Origin: Clostridiales bacterium UBA4080
GTDB lineage: Bacteria; Bacillota; Clostridia; Lachnospirales; Vallitaleaceae
DNA length: 15,036 bases
Direction: 5' to 3'
Assembly (NCBI GenBank): GCA_002381865.1
Contig: DFYO01000050.1
Span: 1 to 15,036, forward strand
The position numbers were made by a program, and so were the translations under genes. Positions within the stretch are counted from its first letter, which is position 1. Each line of letters begins with the position of its first letter. Under the pieces are notes generated by a model, which saw only the letters and a program-made list of their open reading frames with translations, was not told the origin of the DNA and did not search any database. This document shows positions 5,941 to 13,348 of the stretch, in pieces.

Positions 5941-7490
5941 TTTATGGCATCCTCAATGTATTTGGGCGGAATTAATTCTCCAGCTTTTTTATCTAGCAAC
6001 TCAAATGCTGCTTCAGCTTTATTCTTTAACATGTATTCTTGTACAGTTAGGCTAACTCTACCTGGTGTAAAGATTTCATCGCAAATATCCATATTACAAC
6101 TATACATATTGATTTCAAAAGTGTACTTGGTATTATCTGCATCTGCAAATACTTCAATAAGATCATTTTGATAATCACTGTATAAATCAATGCAGTTTTT
6201 TTGATAATCTTTATCATTATCACGAACAACAGCCGTTTTTATGCCCAACTGTTTTCCAATATCCAAGTATCTCTTGAAGCTAGTACCACCAACAGATATT
6301 ACATGTATATCAGATTCACATAATTCTTTATTTATAACCGTTTTAAAGAAGTCTTCAATCAGAATATATTCTGCATCTCCTTCAACAAGGATAACTTTTT
6401 TAGAAAGGATATACTCTAACACAGTATTATCTGGTGATTTCATAAAAAATTTTGCAGTAGTATCTGGTATATCTTTAAGCTTAAGTGAATTTTCGTCATT
6501 GCTATTCAACATGATCACTTTTCTTAAATCTAACCTAGTTGATATCATATTACTATGCGTCGTTAAGAACATTTGCTTTGAATGTGTTTTTTGAATACGA
6601 TCTATTAATTTATGCATATTAATATGACTTAAATGATTCTCTGGTTCCTCAAGCAACAAAATGTCTACATCATTCTGCGGAGTCCCATTCGCTAATGCGA
6701 ATTCTGTCTTGATGAAACATTGCTTCCCTTGCCCCATATTTACAATGGAAATGTCGCCTTCTTTTATTGAAAGATCATTATTGAGATTGGATTTAATATC
6801 AGTCTTTATGTCAAAACTATAATCTCCCAGCTTTTCATTAACAGAACCAAGTATTTCATTAACATAGCTGGATTTTGATCTACGATACTCATTGGCATAT
6901 TTAGCTCTTTCCTTTGGAGCTACATGTTTAGCATAAACATCCTTAATATACTCTCTAGCCGCATATTCGTTATTAATTGCTGAGTTATCAATGAAAATTT
7001 TCTTTAAAAATCTTCTATATCCAGTATAACTTTGACCAGAAAAAGTTTGGAAGGATATTGTATAATACTCAAAAGGAAAGCATACATGATCTTGATTTAA
7101 TATTTCTACTATTTCTTCACTAAAATCATCATTTGGCTTGCAAATCAAACTTAACCCATCACAAATAATTCCATCAGAGTTGTTTTGTCCGTTTAACTTA
7201 AAATTATTTTGCTCGTTAAGGTACAATTCAATAAATAATTCAGGGAGATCTTTATATTTCTTATCCCCTGACATAAAAGCATCAATAATGTTAGCATTAA
7301 ACAATGATTCAAGACCAATGGTATCTACTTTTGTTCTACTCCCACTAATTACAATATCGATTGCTTGTAATATACTACTCTTACCGGACTCATTATCTCC
7401 GACAATTATATTGAGATCGTCATTGAATACAAGTTCAGTATTTTCGAATCTTTTGTAATTTTTTACTTTTAATTTGGTAATTATTCTCAT
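5922..7490 (-). CDS. gajA: OLD family ATP-dependent nuclease, GajA-like (class 2 OLD, Gabija)
   Basis: The 522-residue protein joins an ABC/SMC-like ATPase to a TOPRIM nuclease, the layout of OLD proteins. In the ATPase half, the N-terminal KVKNYKRFENTEL leads to Walker A GDNESGKSS at residues 31-39. A signature-like NMGQGKQ lies at 251-257, Walker B ILLLEEPENHLS at 277-288, and the H-loop FLTTHSN at 308-314. In the TOPRIM half, KVILVEGDAEY (365-375) supplies the catalytic glutamate, SVGG is at 399-402, and VVRDNDKD (421-428) is the D-x-D motif. GajA nicks specific DNA and is held off by nucleotides until phage replication or transcription lowers them. It is somewhat shorter than the type GajA (about 578). 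ATG 7490 has GAGG six to eight bases upstream. The stop lies 19 bases inside the following helicase gene. OLD next to a UvrD-type helicase defines Gabija/class 2 OLD loci, so the call rests on both domain and context. Confidence 0.88.
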   Translation of the reverse strand: MRIITKLKVKNYKRFENTELVFNDDLNIIVGDNESGKSSILQAIDIVISGSRTKVDTIGLESLFNANIIDAFMSGDKKYKDLPELFIELYLNEQNNFKLNGQNNSDGIICDGLSLICKPNDDFSEEIVEILNQDHVCFPFEYYTISFQTFSGQSYTGYRRFLKKIFIDNSAINNEYAAREYIKDVYAKHVAPKERAKYANEYRRSKSSYVNEILGSVNEKLGDYSFDIKTDIKSNLNNDLSIKEGDISIVNMGQGKQCFIKTEFALANGTPQNDVDILLLEEPENHLSHINMHKLIDRIQKTHSKQMFLTTHSNMISTRLDLRKVIMLNSNDENSLKLKDIPDTTAKFFMKSPDNTVLEYILSKKVILVEGDAEYILIEDFFKTVINKELCESDIHVISVGGTSFKRYLDIGKQLGIKTAVVRDNDKDYQKNCIDLYSDYQNDLIEVFADADNTKYTFEINMYSCNMDICDEIFTPGRVSLTVQEYMLKNKAEAAFELLDKKAGELIPPKYIEDAIKWIVRD

Positions 7491-7515
7491 CTACTACCTC
7501 ACTCCCAACGCATAT

Positions 7516-8505
7516 TTACATCTTATACAAACTAATTATCTTGTTTATCATATTTTCAAAAGTACATCTGAGTGACTGCGGCTCGACAATCTCAACCTTA
7601 TCCCCAAACATAAATAGCCAACTCAAGAATGTATTTGTTGCAACGACATCCACATCAATCATAAATGTACCATTATCCTGTATGTTGATATCAATATCTA
7701 TCCCAAATCGATCAATAACGACATTAATCAGTGAGTTATCAAATTGTAGCTTCACTTTTTCAGAATCACCACTAAACATTCTAAAAATCTTTTTTGTATA
7801 ATCAGCAACATCAAATTCCATACCATCATTAATGACCATACGATCTTCATCTAATGTTTCAATTGCTTCCATTCGATCAACACGAAAATTGCTTATGTCC
7901 TCATAACGTTCATAATATGCAATAACATAATAATTGTCATCATCCCATGTAAAGGCATAGGGACTTGCATAATACCATTCGCCATTTCTTCTATATTCAA
8001 CTTGCTTGTCCAAGTTGTAATCAAAATATTTGAATCGAATCTGCTTGTTCAGCTGTATAGCTTTATTGATCTCGTCAACATTGTAATAAATACACTCGTT
8101 TAATGTCTTGATCTGATTAGATATAACCACATTGCTATGCAGTTCATTTGCTTCATGGATGCTTGCAAGCTTTTCAAGTTTTTCAATTAGTTCCTCACTC
8201 TTTTTATAGGTGATAAATCTTGAGGAATGCACAGCATCAACTAACAATCTTAACTCTGGAAGTTCAAAGTCTCTAACACCAATGAAATACTGATTTGCTC
8301 TCCCTTTTAGGCAGATAATATCAAGACCAAATTCAATGAGCAGATCAATATCAGCATAGATGGACTTTCTTTCTGCAGTAATATCATATTTCGAAAGTTC
8401 TTCAATAAGCTCATTAACAGTCATCGGATGCAGCTCATCTGTTTGTTCCATTAAAATCTTCATAAGGTAAAACGGCTTTAACTTTAATTTTGAATTTGCA
8501 GCCAT
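7516..8505 (-). CDS. WYL-domain helix-turn-helix transcriptional regulator
   Basis: This 329-residue protein has the architecture of WYL-family regulators. The N-terminal winged helix-turn-helix covers about residues 1-70 (MTVNELIEELSKYDITAERKSIYADIDLL is the typical HTH_11/DeoR-like pattern). A linker follows, then a WYL domain around residues 140-225 (KQIRFKYFDYN, WYYASPYAFTWDDDNYYVIAYY, SNFRVDRM) and a C-terminal WCX-type dimerisation region ending at 329. WYL domains sense a ligand, probably nucleotide or nucleic acid, and family members such as BrxR and CapW repress defence operons. The start at ATG 8505 is chosen because GGAGG lies at 8512-8516; the ATG at 8532, nine codons upstream, has no ribosome site. 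The gene ends 25 bases before the GajA-like gene. That makes it the likely regulator, probably autorepressor, of this operon; no operator could be identified by eye. Confidence 0.92.
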   Translation of the reverse strand: MAANSKLKLKPFYLMKILMEQTDELHPMTVNELIEELSKYDITAERKSIYADIDLLIEFGLDIICLKGRANQYFIGVRDFELPELRLLVDAVHSSRFITYKKSEELIEKLEKLASIHEANELHSNVVISNQIKTLNECIYYNVDEINKAIQLNKQIRFKYFDYNLDKQVEYRRNGEWYYASPYAFTWDDDNYYVIAYYERYEDISNFRVDRMEAIETLDEDRMVINDGMEFDVADYTKKIFRMFSGDSEKVKLQFDNSLINVVIDRFGIDIDINIQDNGTFMIDVDVVATNTFLSWLFMFGDKVEIVEPQSLRCTFENMINKIISLYKM

Positions 8506-8511
8506 ATGTGT

Positions 8512-8516
8512 CCTCC
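8512..8516 (-). promoter_or_regulatory. Ribosome binding site deciding the WYL gene start
   Basis: GGAGG lies six bases before ATG 8505. The upstream in-frame ATG at 8532, which overlaps the preceding stop, has nothing comparable, so the shorter product is favoured. Confidence 0.75.
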
Positions 8517-8528
8517 GTTCTCTAAAAC

Positions 8529-8759
8529 TCATGATATAAGCTGTTGAATCCAGTGGTATGATCCACTAATAATCAAAGCTATTATTAGCCATAAAAACCT
8601 GCCACCTCTTCTACCAAACCAAATACCAAAATAATCATTAGCTGATCGCATGATAATACCAGCAATTATGTATGCGACAAGTCCAATTACAAATACTTCA
8701 ACTGGATTATTCATTATAAATTCGACAATTACAGTCCCGATATTCTTCACACCTTTCAT
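8529..8759 (-). CDS. Small two-helix membrane protein of unknown function
   Basis: I do not recognise this protein. From ATG 8759 it has 76 residues. Two hydrophobic segments can be seen: about residues 17-36 (VEVFVIGLVAYIIAGIIM) and about 53-66 (FLWLIIALIISG). They are separated by a short polar loop with basic residues (FGRRGGR), so it is probably a hairpin in the membrane. The open frame reaches back to a GTG at 8816, but that codon lies inside the terminator hairpin, so the longer form is unlikely. No good ribosome binding site precedes ATG 8759, and a TATAAT overlaps it, so the start is uncertain; ATG 8714 is an alternative. Its TGA overlaps an ATG of the next open frame as ATGA. Its place before a WYL regulator and a Gabija-like pair suggests a membrane effector or accessory, but this is inference from position only. 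Confidence 0.6.
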   Translation of the reverse strand: MKGVKNIGTVIVEFIMNNPVEVFVIGLVAYIIAGIIMRSANDYFGIWFGRRGGRFLWLIIALIISGSYHWIQQLIS

Positions 8760-8763
8760 TATA
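8758..8763 (-). promoter_or_regulatory. Possible -10 box (TATAAT) after the terminator
   Basis: A perfect TATAAT on the minus strand lies just downstream of the hsd operon terminator, where a promoter for the WYL/Gabija-like operon would be expected. The best -35 match, TTGAAA at 8787-8792, is 23 bases away, which is too far, and ACTTAT at the ideal distance is poor. The box also overlaps the ATG at 8759. Weak call. Confidence 0.3.
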
Positions 8764-8789
8764 TAGATTATTTTTCCATCATAAGTTTT

Positions 8790-8832
8790 CAAAAAAAGGC
8801 ACTCAAATAAAATCACAATTTATCAGAGTGCC
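8790..8832 (-). terminator. Rho-independent terminator of the hsd-prrC-ydbC operon
   Basis: On the minus strand GGCACTC (8832-8826) pairs with GAGTGCC (8804-8798). A second inner pairing is possible between 8819-8823 and 8807-8811, with a seven-base loop. The hairpin is followed directly by seven T residues (8797-8791). This is a standard intrinsic terminator 28 bases after the ydbC stop. It separates the restriction operon from the WYL/Gabija-like genes. Confidence 0.88.
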
Positions 8833-8859
8833 CGTCAATGATGTCAATTAATTTGTTTG

Positions 8860-9081
8860 TTATAAATCCATACCATTCAATATCTCTTTTAGCTTGATCA
8901 ATTCTTCTTTAGACAAAGTTACACCTTTACCCATTTTTTCATGTTCTGGTGACCAATCTCTGACATCGAACTTAGCATCTCTGTCATTCCAGCTAATTAG
9001 ATTTAATTCTTTGGACCAGCCTTTGTTATTTTCAGACAAAACTCCTATAGTTTCTTTAATCTCGTATTTAATTTCTGCCAT
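8860..9081 (-). CDS. ydbC: YdbC-type PC4 family single-stranded DNA-binding protein
   Basis: This 73-residue protein resembles the bacterial PC4/YdbC family, small dimeric beta-rich proteins related to eukaryotic coactivator PC4 (p15) that bind single-stranded nucleic acid. Recognisable stretches are MAEIKYEIKETIGVLSE at the N-terminus, WSKELNLISWNDRDAKFDVRDW in the middle (two beta strands with aromatic and basic residues), and EKMGKGVTLSKEELIKLKEIL, a strand-loop-helix end. The length is complete for the family. ATG 9081 has GAGGTAA about seven bases upstream. The gene starts 43 bases after the hsdR stop and is followed 28 bases later by an intrinsic terminator, so it is probably the last gene of the hsd-prrC transcript. 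A role in the restriction system (for example binding single-stranded DNA left by translocation) is only a guess. It may equally be a housekeeping neighbour. Confidence 0.88.
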   Translation of the reverse strand: MAEIKYEIKETIGVLSENNKGWSKELNLISWNDRDAKFDVRDWSPEHEKMGKGVTLSKEELIKLKEILNGMDL

Positions 9082-9124
9082 GATTTATTACCTCACTTTA
9101 TCAGTTTTGAATTATCAATAAAAA

Positions 9125-12100
9125 TTAAACTCTTCCACCTACGCCTTTAAACTTCTCTACAAATGCAGATATTTTCTGGAATACACTTTGCTTTTTTGTT
9201 AAATATTTTGGATTCAGAGGACTCATTTTAGGCAGAATTTCATTAAGTTCTGTTCCGTTTTCACTAGCAAATTCTCTTTTTAATGAAGCAAGTATATATC
9301 TCTTTGCAGCTTCTTCGTTAAGTTCTTCAGAGGTAATCAATTCCTCTGCTTCACGTTTTTGTTCTGCTTGAGCAAATGAGAAGAAGGCATCTATAATATT
9401 TGCTTTATCCTGAATCTTATCAAGGTCTGTTTGATTGATAAAATCAACAACTAAACTTTCTTTTGCACGGTTTCCCACACTAGAACGAATTAAGCGACGC
9501 ACCTCTTCGACCAATAGTCCTTTATCTTTTACATTTTTATTTTTCTCAAATATCAGTTCTAGAATGTAATCTAAGTTGATCTCTTGAGACTTTAAAAGAT
9601 CTACTTCAAAAACAACATCATCCCAATCAATGCTTGATTCTTCTTTTTCTTTACCCTCTTTTTCGCGTCGAAGCCAATCACGAATATCGTTATAAGTTGA
9701 TCGATAATCTTGTACTGCTCTTTCTTCAGGCAACTTTATTTCTTGCATAACAGCAATATCTTCATCACTTAGATAATGAGTAGATTTGAATTCTTCTATG
9801 GCTTCTGGATCATTAATATCTAACAATTGCAAGGCTTTTAAACTAGAAAACTCATCGTAATTTTGTAAGACATTTTCTGCACGTAGATATTCACCAAATA
9901 GTTTGGCGAAGTCTTTTTTATCTTTTTCGGTGACAATGTCCTCAACATTCGAGAAACGTGCTTCTAACTCTTTAACTACATCTACATATCCACGACGTGC
10001 TTCACCTGTAGCAATATCGGTAAACCCTTCCATATATTCTTTGTAGCTTTTTTCAAGTACCACGTTCCTAGTATTATCGTCCCCGAAAGTTTTAATGGCA
10101 TCTATTGTAGCTTGTTCTAGATCCCTGAACGTAACGATATTCCCAAAAGTTTTAGTGGCATCATAAATACGATTAGTTCGTGAAAAAGCTTGCATCAATC
10201 CGTGAAAACGAAGGTTTTTATCAACAAATAGTGTATTCAGTGTTGGTGCATCAAAACCTGTCAGAAACATCCCAACCACTATTAGTAGATCAACCTCTTG
10301 CCTTTTTACTCGATTAGCAAGATCGCGATAATAATTTTGAAATTCCTTACTATCCACACCGTAATTCGTTTTAAACATGGTGTTATAATCTTTAATTGCC
10401 ATATCTAAAAACTCTTTTGCACTACTGTCCATTGCTGAAAGTTCGAAGGTTTCATCAAGAATTTCGCCTTTAGAGCATTGCTCTTCATTGGCAGCAAAAG
10501 AAAAGATAGTGGCTATTTTTAAAGGTTTTGAGCTATCCTTCTGTAAATTACTTAACGATTCGTAGTAAAGTTTGGCTGCATCAACACTACTCACCGCAAA
10601 CATAGCATTAAAGCCTTTTCCATTAGCATGAGACCGATGTGTTTTTATTCTAAAATTATTCAGGATATATTGTGAAATCTCTTTGATCCGTTCAGGATGC
10701 AGTAATGCTTCTTTTGTCTCGGCTGCACTTAACTTATTCTCATCTTGTTCCATCTCAATAGACTTGAACTTAGGACGCACATCGTTGTAATCTACTTTGA
10801 ATTTTAAAACCTTTTCATCTCTTATTGCATTAGTAATAACATAAGAGTGTAAATCTCGACCAAATACAGAAGCAGTAGTTTCAGAACCCAATGCATTTTC
10901 TACAAAAATAGGCGTGCCTGTGAACCCAAATTGATAGTATTTCTTGAATTTCTTTTTAATATTTTTTTGAGCTTCGCCAAACTGTGAACGATGTGCTTCA
11001 TCAAAAATAAATACGACCTGCTTATTATATATGGGTAAAGCTGTTTCGCTTTTAATTAAGTTGTTCAGCTTTTGAATCGTAGTGACAATGATTTTATTAT
11101 CATCCTTGTCTATATTACGCTTCAAACCGGCAGTATTATCTGAACCATTCACACTGTCAGGAGAAAACCGCTGATACTCTTTCATCGTTTGATAGTCTAG
11201 ATCTTTTCTATCAACCACAAAAAATACCTTGTCGATAAAATCAAGCTCAGTAGCCAAACGGGCTGCTTTAAAACTTGTCAGCGTTTTACCTGAACCTGTT
11301 GTATGCCAAATATATCCACCACTTTCAATGGTACTCCATTTCTTTACTTGATATGAACTTCTTATCTTCCACAAAATTCTTTCCGTTGCCGCAATTTGAT
11401 ATGGACGCATGACAAGTAAAGTATCACTTGTATCAAAAACTGAGTAATGTAGTAATACATTCAATAAAGTATTTTTCTGGAAAAATGTAGCTGTGAAATC
11501 CTTTACATCTTTAATCAGGGTATTATCTGATTTCGCCCAGTTCATAGTAAAGTCAAAACTGTTCTTATCTCGTTTCGTCGTATTGGCAAAATAACGGCTA
11601 TCCGTTCCATTAGAAATCACAAAGATTTGTAAATACTTAAATAGTGAGCTCTCTGAATTAAAGCTCTCCTTACTATATCTATGTACCTGATTAAATGCTT
11701 CACGAATAGCGATTCCACGCTTCTTTAATTCCACTTGTACTAAAGGCAATCCATTAACCAGAATCGTCACATCATATCGGTTAGCCTGAGTTCCCTTTTG
11801 CTCAAACTGAGAAATTACTTGCAATTTGTTTTGCGCGACATTCTTTTTATCCACTAGATATATATTTTGAATACGGCCATCGTCAAAAACAAAGTCGTAA
11901 ATATAATCAGTATGAATTTTACGTGTTTTATCTATGTGATTGTCACTTGGTTTGTCTAAAAACTGTTCACAAAATCTCATCCATTCCGCGTCTGAAAATG
12001 TCACTTTGTTAAGGTCTTGTAGTTGTACACGCACATTCGCAAGCATTTTCTCAGGCGTGGTTAAACCAGGCAGATAGTCATAGCCTTGACTTTCTAAATC

Positions 12101-12232
12101 TTGGATAAACTCTCGCTCAAGTGCCGATTCCGTTTGATAGCCTGCAGGGGCTTCATGCACTTCTGAATACTTGATATATTTGTCGAGTATTATAAAATTG
12201 TTGAATTCTGCAATAGTTTTGTAATCGCACAT
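9125..12232 (-). CDS. hsdR: Type I restriction enzyme endonuclease/translocase subunit HsdR
   Basis: HsdR is the motor and nuclease of the type I complex: it translocates unmodified DNA by ATP hydrolysis and cuts far from the target. The protein has 1035 residues, close to EcoR124I HsdR (about 1038). The N-terminal PD-(D/E)XK nuclease has D154 (RYDVTILVNG), E168 and K170 (VQVELKKRG), in the EcoR124 spacing. Superfamily 2 helicase motifs follow: Walker A HTTGSGKT around 310-317, DEAH at 411-414, TGTP at 438-441, VGMFLTGFDAP around 653-663, and motif VI QAFSRTNR at 681-688. The C-terminal third is helical and carries the HsdM/HsdS-binding part. The open frame extends to a TTG at 12250 inside prrC, but the ATG at 12232 is the better start: it has AAGGAGG seven bases upstream and opens with MCDYKTIAEFNNFIILDKYI, like family N-termini. 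It begins two bases after the prrC stop. All catalytic motifs seen are intact. Confidence 0.97.
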   Translation of the reverse strand: MCDYKTIAEFNNFIILDKYIKYSEVHEAPAGYQTESALEREFIQDLESQGYDYLPGLTTPEKMLANVRVQLQDLNKVTFSDAEWMRFCEQFLDKPSDNHIDKTRKIHTDYIYDFVFDDGRIQNIYLVDKKNVAQNKLQVISQFEQKGTQANRYDVTILVNGLPLVQVELKKRGIAIREAFNQVHRYSKESFNSESSLFKYLQIFVISNGTDSRYFANTTKRDKNSFDFTMNWAKSDNTLIKDVKDFTATFFQKNTLLNVLLHYSVFDTSDTLLVMRPYQIAATERILWKIRSSYQVKKWSTIESGGYIWHTTGSGKTLTSFKAARLATELDFIDKVFFVVDRKDLDYQTMKEYQRFSPDSVNGSDNTAGLKRNIDKDDNKIIVTTIQKLNNLIKSETALPIYNKQVVFIFDEAHRSQFGEAQKNIKKKFKKYYQFGFTGTPIFVENALGSETTASVFGRDLHSYVITNAIRDEKVLKFKVDYNDVRPKFKSIEMEQDENKLSAAETKEALLHPERIKEISQYILNNFRIKTHRSHANGKGFNAMFAVSSVDAAKLYYESLSNLQKDSSKPLKIATIFSFAANEEQCSKGEILDETFELSAMDSSAKEFLDMAIKDYNTMFKTNYGVDSKEFQNYYRDLANRVKRQEVDLLIVVGMFLTGFDAPTLNTLFVDKNLRFHGLMQAFSRTNRIYDATKTFGNIVTFRDLEQATIDAIKTFGDDNTRNVVLEKSYKEYMEGFTDIATGEARRGYVDVVKELEARFSNVEDIVTEKDKKDFAKLFGEYLRAENVLQNYDEFSSLKALQLLDINDPEAIEEFKSTHYLSDEDIAVMQEIKLPEERAVQDYRSTYNDIRDWLRREKEGKEKEESSIDWDDVVFEVDLLKSQEINLDYILELIFEKNKNVKDKGLLVEEVRRLIRSSVGNRAKESLVVDFINQTDLDKIQDKANIIDAFFSFAQAEQKREAEELITSEELNEEAAKRYILASLKREFASENGTELNEILPKMSPLNPKYLTKKQSVFQKISAFVEKFKGVGGRV

Positions 12233-12234
12233 CT

Positions 12235-13347
12235 TTATGCCTCCTTCCAATAACTATAATTATCCGTTAGATGTTTAAGAAGAAGCCTAACAGTTTGTTT
12301 TTCTTGTGGTGATGGTTCTGCAACACTTTCATTTGCTAAAGTTGAATGACTTGTAAACTGAATAATGCGATTGTAATAAGTTTCCTTATTATCAGGCAAC
12401 AACTCAGACCACTTTTTATATCCTAAAAAGCTAGCTGTCTTTTCATATAAATTTCTTAAAAGAGTAAAATGATACCTTTGCACTTGATTGATCTCTATTG
12501 CTTCTTCAATAGTTTTCTTTAAATGTAGATGATATGAAAAACTCTGATTTGAATCACCTGGTTTTACCTGTAGTTCAAACGTGCCATCTTCATCTTTATC
12601 TAACATAAAACAATTTTTTTGGTTGATCTCATTGTGTAAAACATTATAAAATATCGGGTTATGTGTTGTAATTACAAACTTTAATCCAGATGCTGAATCA
12701 CTTTTCTTAATGAGTTGAGCTAAATCCACAGCTAACTGAATTAAATGGTTATCATCTAAGGAGGTAACCGGATCATCAATGAACACATATTTTAGCTGAT
12801 TAAATTTGTCCGTCTCTCGCTCAATTGAATCAAGTACATTCAATACATTAATAACTTGATCAAGTAAGCTATAAAAAATGCTCCAAACGAAGCTACTTTC
12901 TTCACCTTTTGAAATCTTGATATTATTAAAAGAGGAGTCATCGCCTTGTTCTAAGGAAAATGTGACTTCACTAAAATCAGGACTAAATCTAGGTGTTAAT
13001 GCTCGATTAGTATAATTTTGAAAATGACCTATAACATTTCGATCTTGACCTTGTTCTGTGAGGACCCATTCTGTAAAGGAATTTGAATGTATTTTTAGCT
13101 TTAACTCAATATCGTTATTTAAGTCATTATCCCAATAAAACAAATCTTCAGTAAAGGCATTGTAATAAATTATTTTTTTACTTGCCAATCCTTCATCAAT
13201 GGACTCATCGTCAATCTTAGGATCTACTAATAACTTAAATTCTCTTGAAAGCCTAGTTTTACCATTTCCGTTAAAGGCATAGATTAATTGAACTTTTTTA
13301 TCATTATTCTCTAATTGCCTAGCAATTTCAGTTAAAGATACACCCAT
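12235..13347 (-). CDS. prrC: PrrC anticodon nuclease (latent tRNA-cleaving toxin of a type IC RM locus)
   Basis: PrrC is an ABC-type NTPase fused to a tRNA anticodon nuclease. In E. coli it is kept silent by the associated type IC enzyme and, when phage T4 Stp peptide inhibits that enzyme, cuts tRNA-Lys next to the wobble base. The 370-residue protein begins in PrrC style (SLTEIARQLE..KVQLIYAFNGNGKTRLSREF). Walker A is at residues 25-32, an ABC signature ISKGEES at 145-151, Walker B plus D-loop VFIDDPVTSLDD at 188-199, and H-loop ITTHN at 226-230. In the C-terminal nuclease domain R298, E302 and H334 lie in RNLYEK and FTSHSTL. Their spacing (+4, +36) equals that of the E. coli triad R320/E324/H356. 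The protein is about 26 residues shorter than E. coli PrrC (396), mostly because the N-terminal insert before KVQLIYAF is absent. The gene starts one base after hsdS stops, with GAGGAG at 13352-13357. The nuclease looks intact. Its tRNA target and its trigger here are inferred, not seen. Confidence 0.93.
   Translation of the reverse strand: MGVSLTEIARQLENNDKKVQLIYAFNGNGKTRLSREFKLLVDPKIDDESIDEGLASKKIIYYNAFTEDLFYWDNDLNNDIELKLKIHSNSFTEWVLTEQGQDRNVIGHFQNYTNRALTPRFSPDFSEVTFSLEQGDDSSFNNIKISKGEESSFVWSIFYSLLDQVINVLNVLDSIERETDKFNQLKYVFIDDPVTSLDDNHLIQLAVDLAQLIKKSDSASGLKFVITTHNPIFYNVLHNEINQKNCFMLDKDEDGTFELQVKPGDSNQSFSYHLHLKKTIEEAIEINQVQRYHFTLLRNLYEKTASFLGYKKWSELLPDNKETYYNRIIQFTSHSTLANESVAEPSPQEKQTVRLLLKHLTDNYSYWKEA
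12240..12246 (-). promoter_or_regulatory. Ribosome binding site of hsdR inside the prrC 3' end
   Basis: AAGGAGG lies seven bases upstream of ATG 12232 and is formed by the last codons (Lys-Glu-Ala) of prrC. It settles the hsdR start over the upstream TTG at 12250 and implies that prrC and hsdR translation are coupled. Confidence 0.85.
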
Positions 13348-13348
13348 T

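Noticed and set aside
8760..8816. Extended N-terminus of the small membrane protein from GTG 8816
   Set aside because: The GTG is inside the terminator hairpin and has no ribosome site; transcripts from the promoter side would not include it.
12233..12250. TTG start for hsdR
   Set aside because: The hsdR ribosome site lies downstream of this TTG, and the family N-terminus begins at ATG 12232.
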